The position numbers and the translations under genes are program-made. From assembly GCA_022414725.1 (NCBI GenBank), contig CM039464.1, forward strand, positions 17,102,405 to 17,166,404: a stretch of DNA of 64,000 nucleotides, read 5' to 3'. Shown here piece after piece: positions 55,126-64,000 of this stretch (the stretch's first letter is position 1; each line of letters starts with the position of its first letter). The notes beneath the pieces were generated by a model, which saw only the letters and a program-made list of their open reading frames with translations, was not told where the DNA came from and searched no databases. This DNA comes from Microglena sp. YARC (Eukaryota; Chlorophyta; Chlorophyceae; Chlamydomonadales; Chlamydomonadaceae).

Positions 55126-57100
55126 AGTCGGGTATCTTCTTGGTAAGATATAGGATAAAAGATTGGACTTCTGGATCTTGTGGATGTTGAGGATCCTGTG
55201 GGTCCTGTAGGTGCTGTGGATCTTGTGAATTACCTAGGTGAGATATAGGGCTTCTGGACCTCTTCGATCGTGTAGGTATGAGATGGGACAGGATGTCAGG
55301 CAGGATAGGCATTCAAAGCGGTCTCGGCTGACCGCCAGCCGTCTATCCTGGCAGACAATCTAGAAGACGCAGGCAAATGCTTGCCCACTAGAAGTCGTGA
55401 ACAACTAATTGGTCAATCTCCGAGCTGACGCGGGGGTGGTAGCCTCCTCGAAGAATGGCGGACAATTAAATCTCTGTGATAGACCGAGTTCCAGCACCCA
55501 AATGAAGCATCGACGTAAGATATCCTTCACAGATCTGCTGTCGAGCGCGGTTCTATTTCTACTACTTCCGAGGTAGGTGTTTACCGAGCTCGAGGGTGGA
55601 ATGAAAGTGGACAACGCACGGAGGGAGTCCTGTGGTAGGCTGGTACTGTGGTAGGCTCATTCAGAAGATACCTCCATAGCTCGCTGCAACAGACGATCGA
55701 AAACTGGAATAAACAAGGCAAAGCTTCGGCACGCTGGAGGCGAGTTCGAGAAGGCTCATTCCCGTCTTTTGGAAACTGGTTGCCTGCTTTTTCTCTCCTT
55801 TGGGGCTCCAAGTGCTGCTGAGGCTACTCGTATGGCGATATTCACAGTTTCATAATCGGAATCGCCGCAGAAACGCGGCCTGTTAACCGCCTGGCAGAAT
55901 ACTGAGATGTTTGGGTACGCCTCACAGCCCAGCGGAAACGCTTGGTTCCCAGAACGCCATACAAAAAGGCCGAGAGAGAAAGAGACATCAGCCTATATTA
56001 ATGGGTGAGCTCATAGAGCTGGGGGAGCACTAAGGCAGCACAACTGTCAAAGAGCTCGAAACACCAACAGAATGCTGCCCAGCACTTGGACAAATAACCA
56101 AGGGGCGATTGATACGGCAGCTGGTCGAACGACAAGAAGGTGGCAGCGGCAGAGGGAAAGCCGCTGCGTCACTGTAACCTCGTTAGATATAGCTTCCTCG
56201 CTTCAGTTCCTACCTTTAGACAGAGACGAGCGAATGCGGGGACCGCTAGAAGCAGTTTTCACCACCCAATATCAACCACAGCGCTAGGCATGAAGCGCAC
56301 ACAAGATGATCCTGTCGGAAGTAGATATATCTCGGAGAGGGAAGCAAGACAGAGGCCAGGTCCGAGACAGGGTCCGAGATGGCAGTGGGTATGATGCTCC
56401 AAAGCGAGGCCTAGGATAAAATGTTGTTTTCGGGGATATTCGGCCGCTACGATGAAGATGCCGATGAAGATGCCGATGAAGAATGTACGATGAAGCAAGT
56501 GGTATGCGCGTAGAAAGTACGGGACACTGGCTGGTGTTGGAGAGCTTACCATTGCCAGTTCATTCGAAAATGGATAGCACTCTATGCAGCCGCAAGTCTG
56601 ACGCGTACATCAGGACATCGGCGTGGTGTACCACGTGGAACTGCCAGCTGGACGGAGCAAAGGCGCCAGCCTGTCGAATGGCCAGGCGGGGAGATTCAAG
56701 GACTTGAGCAATTTCGAAAATATAAATTGGGACAGTGCCAGGCAGGCAGCGATACCTGCAACCTACAACATATCGACGTCACGTCACCACGTCGACGTGG
56801 CGGCACGCGCACACCTGCTCCCTGCGCCCTGCCGCCTGCCCTACAGGGGATTGTAGGAGATAGGCATGTATATGTAGTAGGGATTTTAGGCGTGCTTGTA
56901 ATGTTAGTAAAGATATACACGCAGGTACACGCCATAAGTAATGGCAAAAAACTGGCAAAACCGGGGCAAAACGACCCTTCTTTGCTAACCCGTTTTCGGT
57001 TCGAACCTGACTCCAGTCCAGCTGTTTGCTGTTAAAACAGAACGGTTACTACTTATCCCTGAACAGCAGTTTACTGGTTCGGATTTTTTCATGATTTTTT
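55126..57100. other. intergenic, no gene recognised
   Basis: GATCCTGTGGGTCCTGTAGG repeats lie near 55,180-55,225, and GATGAAGATGCCGATGAAGATG near 56,450-56,482. CGGTTCGAACCTG at about 56,998 matches a Pol III B box, but no tRNA structure could be assembled. Open frames are short and composition-driven. Confidence 0.5.
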
Positions 57101-57109
57101 AAAAAATCC

Positions 57110-57200
57110 TACAAAGGCGGCCTCCCTCCGCCGCCCCTCCCCCCCGCCGCCCCCCCCCCCCCGCCCCCCCCCCCCCCCTCCTCCTCCCTCCCTCCCTCCC
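57110..57200. repeat. C-rich tract (CCGCCCC)n
   Basis: Nearly pure C with CCG interruptions; the complementary strand is G-rich and could form a quadruplex. Confidence 0.85.
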
Positions 57201-58300
57201 GCATCGAGGAGAGAGTTAGAGAGTGGGGATAGTAACCCCTGTAGTGATGTGCGATGTCGTCAAGGCGATATAAACACACGCTTGCCCACTCATATGCTCC
57301 TGATTTTAATTGAATTGTTTCATGGTTTCACTCCAAGCACTGGATGGTCAGCCAGCTCACCTCTGCTCCGATTTTGAATTGCTACATGCATTCAATATGG
57401 CTAGGTACCTATTTGTTTACGTGGCTTTGCATCACGGACCCAAGCAACCTAAGACCTCTGGGCAGACTGTAGGACCCAAGTAACACACTCTGTGAACTTG
57501 ATCTCGCTCTGTGAACATGTAACAAGGAAATGTATAACATGCAAAAAGACAAACTGGTTTTCAGGTCTCAACTCGAGTAGGTTCTAGCCTGCTATGGTAT
57601 GATTATATATCATACCTAGAGTAGCCTTGTGTAGTGTGTACCCAGGTCTAAGTCCCTTCCGGTCTCAGAGCTGGCATCCTAGTTGGCGCCCAGCCAGGGG
57701 CGACGCCGCCCATTACCCCCTGGCAGTACTCTGCAGTACTGACCAGCCTCCGCTACTAGTTCCCTTCTGTGTGCTTCTACTGTTATTCTAGTATCTCTCG
57801 TAAGAGTACAACCTACGGCCAGACCGAGTCACTGCAGTCTCTGCACCGAATGCTAAACAGCCAGAGACCCCATTGCAAAGTAATTTGTGCCATGCTTTTC
57901 TGAGACCATTTTCCTGGCAATAATTTTCTGACACCATCTTCCTGGTTATAATATTTTTTACTGCAGAAGACGGCGAACAGCCAAATTGCTGGCTGAAGCT
58001 ATGTTACAATACATTACATTACATTACATGTTAAAGTCTACTTGACACCGCGAGGGTGTATGAGACTCTGTGCTTTAAACAAAAAGAAAAAGCACCCACA
58101 AAGCAAAAAACCCCATTACATCAGGGGTGTGTCGAGGACAAACAAACCAAACTCCCAACCACCGTTTGGTGGCGTAGGTATTAAACCCCTTAGAGCCGGA
58201 CCCAGATCTCAACCACTTACAGTGGCGGAGGTAAGAAGCTAACAAATGAGAAGTCACAAGAAGAAGAAAAAAAGGGATGATAAATTACGGTGCCACTAAG
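57201..58300. other. intergenic, no gene recognised
   Basis: Small direct repeats only: TTTTCTGA.ACCAT.TTCCTGG (57,897-57,945), CATTACATTACATTACATG (58,013) and CTCAACCACTTACAGTGGCGG (58,208). Nothing coding can be supported. Confidence 0.55.
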
Positions 58301-59225
58301 CAGTCCAGGGCTTCCCTGTCTGCTCTTCTACAAGTAGAAAAGATAGTCGGCTAGGTTGCTCCAAAAAAGACTTAGTGCCATTTCCATTCATAAAAGGTTC
58401 TGAATGTGGAATCGCAGAATTCCACATTCCATACGGTTAAAGTTTTATTACCTCATGGACATGCCTATAAAATATCTGAAACAGCTTCTGGTAAGCGGAG
58501 GCGAATATCATTATAAAAAGGGCACTCAAACATATGCATTTCATCCTCAGTTTTTGGAAACCCACACATTTGACAGTGTCTCATTGAGCGAGGGATGTGT
58601 GCTCTATCCACCACCCTCATTCTTTCCTGTGTTCAGCCAATGGGAACCCCCATTCTAAACTGTGCTATTAGAACGAAGTGAGCTATGTAACCCAAAAGTT
58701 CATGTTCAAGTTCAAATTTTCTGAGACACGTTTTAAGCGATCATGGAACCATTTGCCAAACAAGTTCTTGCCATTACTTAAGCCAGACTTGGACGTCTTG
58801 GCTGTAATGCACTGCTTGCTGGCCTGGTTGTGACCAGAAGGTTGGCCTTGTTTCGGGAAGGCATTGAACCCACGCATTGCAAGATGTTTGCAAGTTGTGT
58901 CGTTGAGGGACTCTGGTGCAGAAGGCGCATTGGCTGAAGTTGTGGGCGATGTAGCCTGGGCTGCTCTAGCCTCGACCTTCAGCCCTGGCCCTGACCTTTG
59001 ACATTTTTTTTCATCCGCTGCTGTAAACAAGGGCAGATCCTGCGCTGCTTGAGCTTCCAACTTTCGGGCTGTTGTCGGCTCTCTCTTGCAACAACGAGCA
59101 GGGTGTCCGAAGGTCTGGCGGTGGCCCGAACCAGACTGGATGTACCTTCCCCGGACAGCCCACGAATTACCTTCTGGGTGTAACCGCGCCAACGACTGCA
59201 GATTCGTAACGCTTCCCCACCCCAC
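58300..59225 (-). pseudogene. LINE C-terminal fragment with zinc-binding motif
   Basis: The minus strand near 58,640-58,480 reads FVLIAQFRMGVPIG, a stop, RMRVVDRAHIPRSMRHCQMC and GFPKTEDEMHMFECPFYNDI. This is the C-x2-C-x13-H-x4-C motif (HCQMCG...HMFEC) typical of LINE ORF ends. Upstream, 59,225-58,683 is an open frame with KNLFGKWFHDRLKRVSENLN but no recognised domain. It is a remnant, different from the LINE at 31.7 kb. Confidence 0.6.
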
Positions 59226-60666
59226 CCACCCCCCAAGTCTCAGCCCCCAGCACTTTCTTCACTTGTTTCGGACGGTTTCGGGGGCCTACAAGCCGAATCG
59301 GAAGACATTAACAGCGTGTGCCCCCCCCCCACATGCTTTTTGACACTCCCCCTGATGTATATATAACCTAAACCCTATATATGTATGGAATCGGTGTGGT
59401 TCCTAACAGTTGTGTTAATTACTTAATAGCAATAATTGGCGATAGCAGCCGTAACAGAGATGTACCTGGCAGCAAAAGTTAAAAGCACACCGGTCGCACA
59501 GGAGGGGTGGGTGTGTGTGTGGGGGGGGTCTTAGAACTGTAAGACCGTGCACAGCCCAGAGCTGACTGAGCAACTATGTCGCGCACAATCCAATCGAAAC
59601 CCCCAGGCGCTATTCAAGCCAAATACTTCAACCAAACACAGGCATTGACTGGAACTAAAGGATTTTTCAAACCCCAGGAGGGGTCTCCTTGCGCCGCCTC
59701 TTGTAGCCTCCAGATTATAATTGAGATACGTTGCCAGAGACAGCCAACATGCTTAAAGCAGGGGACAATGTAACTGAATTCGAGTTCTTGCACTAGCCAA
59801 AGACACACAGAAGGGTTGTGTTGTTATGGTACAACTTATTGGTTGTACCATATTAAACCTTTGGTTTACGTGTATTGCCCGCCAGGTTCTCTACCCTGGG
59901 CCGCTGGCCAGCATACTGGCCGGATACCATCCGCCAGCTAGGACCAGATATATTTGTAGCCAAGACAGGCCCTTGGTGCCGCCCATCTCAAGATAAGCTA
60001 CTAATACCGGCAAGTTCATCTTGCCGCAATCTCATCAATGTAATAACAGTGTCCAACCAACTGTGTCTTTTCCCCATCGTCTACGAGAAGCAAGAAAATA
60101 CTACAGGTCATGCGGCCCACGTTAGCACTGGAGACTCCGTGCAGATCGAGATGCGCAACCCGCAGCGATTCCCCTGCTTCTTGCCGAGAAAACCTGTAGT
60201 CGAGATTACGGTGAGAGTGAACTGATAGCTAACTACGACTGCTGATCACCACCCTAAGACATACCCCGCACTTAACATAACTTGACGGACATCACGAGTA
60301 TCGTCCCTATTGAAAGTTTCGTGCCATCGCAACTGCGGGACATTACTGACATTTGGGAGCTAAAGATAGAACCCCAGCTTTGCTTACTGCTGTGATCTAT
60401 TGACCTTCGACTGGTGTGGCGCTGCGCGCATTGTCGTCTGTAACCTGCTGGCTAACCCGAGCTGCAGCAGCTTCTTCCCTTTGGATCCGCTCTTCCCGAT
60501 CCACCAACCCCAAGACTAGCCGCCAGATCTCCGATCTGCGGCCTTAGACGGCCCCATGAATCCGCCTCACCCACTTCACGCCCTCTGGATTCTGCCACCG
60601 AAAACGTCCATCTGCATTCCATGACCCCCTGACTATGATCCCATAAGCTCCAGTCTACGCCCTGCT
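59226..60666. other. region before the third copia element
   Basis: An open frame at 59,875-60,225 (+; PARFSTLGRWPAYWPDTIRQ...) has no recognised family. A tail of family R2 lies at about 59,548-59,595, and CTAAACCCTATATAT at 59,370. The LTR and leader of the copia element should lie here, but without its 3' partner the LTR cannot be delimited. Confidence 0.4.
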
Positions 60667-60672
60667 TTGCCT

Positions 60673-61155
60673 ATGCCGCCGTTCGACCCCAAACCTTATC
60701 AGTTCAATAGCGACAATGACTATGATCAATGGGCAACTTCCATGCAAAGGTGGCTTTGGGCAAATCTAAAGTACCACCAGATCTGGCCGGACTCCATCCC
60801 TGATGTTGCGCCTGCACATCAACCATCACACCCCTTAGAGTACTTGACTTCTGCCTATCAACAGAAGACAGGTGAACCCCTCATCACCACTAAGCATATC
60901 AACGACACATGCACGGATCTGATTATTGCCTGTCTATCACCAGCCATCTTAAAAGACTTGCCTGGCACCAACATTGCATGTGAACTCAGACAAATCAGAC
61001 ATGCACATGCTCCTCAATACCACTATGCTTTCCAGTACTCTGAGCCACCTCAAGACTTTGCACTTCATTCCGACTCATCCTACCTGCAATATTGGATCGT
61101 TGACACTGGTGCAACTTCCCACATGACTGGTAATGCATATCTCCTGTATGACATC
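60673..61155 (+). pseudogene. third copia gag and protease start
   Basis: MPPFDPKPYQFNSDNDYDQW and WLWANLKYHQIWPDSIPDVA are gag-like. LITTKHINDTCTDLIIACLS follows. The frame passes within about 150 residues straight to YWIVDTGATSHMTGNAYLLY, the protease active site DTGA. The capsid and the zinc knuckle are largely missing, so an internal deletion is likely. Confidence 0.75.
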
Positions 61156-61400
61156 CGTCCTTGCCACCCTATCACTCTATCACTCCTTGCCACCCTATCA
61201 CTCCTTGCCACCCTATCACTCTATCACTCCTTGCCACCCTATCACTCCATGCCACCCTATCACTCCTTGCCACCCTATCACTCCCTGCCACCCTATCACC
61301 CTATCACTCCTTGCCACCCTATCACTCTATCACTCCTTGCCACCCTATCACTCCCTGCCACCCTATCACCCTATCACTCCTTGCCACCCTATCACACGAA
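61155..61400. repeat. CCTTGCCACCCTATCACT minisatellite inside the protease region
   Basis: About 13 units of 18 bp with 8-bp CTATCACT/CTATCACC insertions lie right after LLYDIRPC. The array has expanded within coding sequence and displaces the rest of the protease. Confidence 0.92.
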
Positions 61401-61487
61401 CAGCATCCACAAAACGTTATCATCAATAGAAATGGGTACCGCTTGTGTACGGGGGCATAATGGTAAAACTGTTAAAAACTCAACAAC

Positions 61488-62436
61488 GTGCACCTGCCAG
61501 GTTGCAAGACCACTCCCAACCTGCTGTCTATAAACAGAGCCATGAAAGAAACCCCTCACCTGCAAGCCTCTATAAGTTCATCAGCATTCACGATGTCAAT
61601 GAACCACATAACTCTTCTTACTGCCAAGCGAAAAAGGAACCTGTACATTGTCCCTACCATCATACCTCAGCCTGGCCCCTCTATAGCCATGGCAGCAATC
61701 TCACGAAAAAAATCTGAGACCCCTGAACTCTGGCATGGACGCTTTGCTCACCTGTCGTACTCTGGGCTAAGTAGACTCATAGATGGTGACCAAGTCTTAG
61801 GGATCAACACTGCAGCTAAAGCATTCAGGAAACTTACATCCATTCCCTGTGAAATTTGTGCCATATCTAAAATGGGCAAGAACCCATATCCCACTTCATC
61901 CACCCGTGCCAAATACCCATTGGCCATCATCCACATTGACATGAGTGGAAAGATGTGTGTACCTAGCCTAATTGGGAGCTGGTACTTCCAGGGCATCCTA
62001 GATGATCACTCTAAGTACTCCCTAGTCACCTTCCACAAAACCAAAGACACTGTTCCGAAGGACACCATCATAGAACTGGAAAGGTATGAGAACCTCACAG
62101 GCCGAAAGATTGGTAAGATATTCTCTGACAATGCCCCTGAATACAGGTATGCTTTCAGTACCTGGTGCCAGAAGAAAGGCATAACCCAAGAATACACTGT
62201 GGCAGGAAATCCATCCACCAATGGTGCAGCTGAGAGACACAACAGAACCTTGCATGACAGAGCTACTGCCCTCCTCCAGTCCTCTAAGTTTCCAGACAGG
62301 TCCTGGGCCGAAATGGTCAGGAATGCATGCATGATCAGGAATCTGTCCCCCAACGACATCTCTGACAAAACACCTTATGAAATATTCCATGGAGTCAAGC
62401 AAAAGATAGATTACCTCAGAACCATTGGGTGCACAG
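61488..62436 (+). pseudogene. third copia integrase
   Basis: GAG-pre-integrase LWHGRFAHLSYSGLSRLIDG and IPCEICAISKMGKNPYP come first. The catalytic core has AIIHIDMSG (Asp), KIFSDNAPEYRYAF (Asp) and NPSTNGAAERHNRTLHDRAT (Glu), so the DDE triad is complete. Then SWAEMVRNACMIRNLSPNDI and TPYEIFHGVK. It ends where the MITE is inserted. Confidence 0.85.
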
Positions 62437-62632
62437 CAGGGTAATTCAAAGCGCGCGCTTTTGCGCTTTTGAGCGCTAACTTTTTGACCCCCTCTGCGCT
62501 TTAAGCGCAGTTTTTTGCAACCCCTTGTGGGCGCTGCAAGCAATTTTTGCGCTTTTTGCACTACAAAGCGCAGATTTTTTGTTTTCAAGTGCGCTAAAGC
62601 GCTGGCCAATTGGGCCATTTGAACTAACCCTC
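62437..62632 (+). mobile_element. MITE with CAGGGTA.TTCAAA ends, copy 2
   Basis: It starts CAGGGTAATTCAAAGCGCGC and ends GGCCATTTGAACTAACCCT. It matches the reverse complement of 29,594-29,780 along its length. It interrupts the copia frame after RTIGCTAG. The right end is eroded. Confidence 0.8.
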
Positions 62633-62759
62633 TAACCCTAACAATGCGTTGCCACCTGGCAGCCCTGCTGGGACTGATCCCCCTACAAACATCACCCCAT
62701 CAGTGCACATAGAACCTGATCCACTACCTGCCCCTTCAGACCCAGACACTGGGCCAGCT

Positions 62760-64000
62760 AGGGTTCAACCCTCCCAAGCTCCCAGCTGGCAAGTTCAATG
62801 GAGAATACTGCCTCCTTACAGCAGATGATGTGCCTATCTCTTAAGACCCACAAGGAGGCACTGTCTAGTGAGCACTCAGCTGAATGGGCCAAGGCCATGG
62901 CAGCTGAATTGTCTGCCCCGTATGAGATGAAGAAATGGACACTGTCTGAGCTGCCACCAGGATCCAAGCCCATTGGTACTAAATAGGTATTTGATCTCAA
63001 GATACTGGTGTCAGGAGAGATTGACCGTTTCAAGGCCAGACTTGTGGCCAAGGGCTATGCACAGAGACCAGGCATGGACTATGACCAAGTCTTTGCACCA
63101 GTGGCCAAACATGCCACTATCCGCTTTATCCTCTCCATGGCTGCAGATCCCTCAGCACACCTTGCCCAGCTGGATGTATCCACTGCATTCCTAAATTGTA
63201 TAGTTGAAGAGGAACTTTACTGAACACAGCCACCAGGTTTTGAAACTGACCACAGAGTTTGCAGAATGTGGAAATGTCTGTATGGTCTCAAGCAGGCCTC
63301 ACGTCAGTGGTACCTAAGGGTGAAGACTAATATGATCTCTTTTGGCTTCAAGAAAGTAGATGCAGACCAGGGACTTTTCATCCTGCCTGAACCATCCTCC
63401 ATGCCACTTATCTGGGTCCTCCTCTGGGTTGATGACTTCCTTCTACTCTCTTTCAACAAGACTATCCTCTGCAAGTACAAGAAATCCATCATGGGTCTGT
63501 ACAAGACAAGAGACCTTGGAGAGCCCTCAGTGTTTGTTGGATATGAGATCACAAGGGGTGCCAAGAAAGGCACACTCCACATCTGCCAATCCAGGTTTAT
63601 CCAATCCCTACTCAAGTCTGCCAACATCATGTCAGAACATGGAAGCTCCAAACAACCTGTTCCTCTACATCCTGAGATACCTCTACCCTATCCTGCAGCA
63701 GGAGATCAACCAACTGGTCTACCACTTGCCCAGATTGTGGGATCCCTCAACTACCTAGCAGTCAACACCAGGCCAGACATTGCCCAGGCTGTCAACAGGC
63801 TAGCAAGGCACAGCGCTAACCCTATAATTGAGCATATTGAGGCTACCCAAGGCATCCTCAAGTATCTTGCAGGAACTCCTGACCATGGAATCACCTACAC
63901 CTACTCCAACAAGAGTATGATGGGTTTCTGTGACTCTGACCATGCTGCATGCCCTGTTACCAGACAGTCCACCACTGGATGGGTGTTTGTCAACAATGGA
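62760..64000 (+). pseudogene. third copia RT and RNase H start
   Basis: EWAKAMAAELSAPYEMKKWT, VFDLKILVSGEIDRFKARLV, AKGYAQRPGMDYDQVFAPVA, LAQLDVSTAFLNC, CLYGLKQASRQWYLRVKTNM and WVDDFLLLSF (catalytic DD; first residue Trp rather than Tyr). Then SLNYLAVNTRPDIAQAVNRL, and RNase H GFCDSDHAACPVTRQSTTGW at the window edge. Stops after IGTK and EEELY, and a frame change near 63,650, break it. Confidence 0.85.

Larger units (their letters stand above)
60667..64000 (+). mobile_element. Ty1/copia element, decayed, continues past window end
   Basis: Gag, protease, integrase, RT and the start of RNase H in copia order. In-frame stops (62,981-62,985 before VFDLKI; 63,221-63,223 after EEELY), frameshifts, a minisatellite inside the protease and a MITE between integrase and RT all show decay. 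It differs from both copia elements at 18-29 kb. Confidence 0.85.

Noticed and set aside
56980..57020. CGGTTCGAACCTG as part of a tRNA
   Set aside because: The T-arm-like word stands alone; no anticodon arm or acceptor stem can be drawn around it.
58683..59225. Independent gene for the 180-residue minus-strand frame
   Set aside because: It leads directly into a LINE C-terminal motif and has no recognised domain, so it was kept as part of a LINE fragment.
59875..60225. Gene for the 116-residue plus-strand frame
   Set aside because: No family resemblance, no clear splice or promoter context, and close to a decayed retrotransposon; mentioned only as an open frame.

Overview
The window looks like nuclear DNA of a green alga (Chlorophyta), probably a core chlorophyte near the Chlamydomonadales. 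This is an inference from three things. Four core histone genes sit in two divergent pairs, and each is followed by the ACGGTGTTT..AACACC hairpin that algal replication-dependent histone mRNAs use. The other genes are intron-rich and full of minisatellites. The transposon load is heavy and mixed (Ty1/copia, LINEs, hAT-type MITEs, tRNA-derived SINEs). No species can be named from sequence alone.

Layout. 1-12,780 (+): the 3' part of a multi-exon protein-kinase-like gene. Exon phases join correctly at nearly every junction, and the kinase domain is split over the last four exons. 12,780-18,145: repeat-rich intergenic DNA with MITEs, foldbacks and a LINE 3' fragment. 18,146-29,561 (+): an 11.4-kb Ty1/copia element with 394-bp LTRs about 99% identical and a 5-bp target duplication; a second, truncated copia element is inserted in reverse inside its reverse transcriptase. 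30,280-31,412: histone pair H2A(-)/H2B(+). 31,668 to about 37,780 (-): a decayed LINE with RT and RNase H. 38,090-38,560: a 57-bp minisatellite. 39,780-40,906: histone pair H4(-)/H3(+). 41-48 kb: repeats, SINEs and hairpins. 55.1-48.4 kb (-): a Ser/Pro-rich gene of unknown function with three phase-matched exons. 55-60 kb: mostly featureless DNA, with a second LINE fragment at 58.3-59.2 kb. 60,667-64,000 (+): a decayed third copia element cut by the window end.

Main observation. In both intron-containing genes the exon edges are tandemly multiplied. The splice site plus 20-160 bp of adjoining exon occurs 2 to 10 times in the neighbouring intron, at about a dozen independent exon edges. Most repeat units contain AGGT at the junction, and the copies differ by substitutions, frameshifts and stops. 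The six-copy array of the kinase catalytic-loop exon includes copies that change the catalytic Asp or the His of the HxD motif. In addition, a hAT-type MITE sits with its 8-bp target duplication on one duplicated donor site (GGCAAGGT). The pattern fits intron growth or birth by tandem duplication of AGGT-containing exon sequence, possibly with introner-like MITEs. This is a hypothesis to test with RNA reads.

Caution. Single-base frameshifts recur in the kinase gene, in histone H2A and in the transposons. Uncorrected assembly indels are therefore a live alternative to pseudogenisation.
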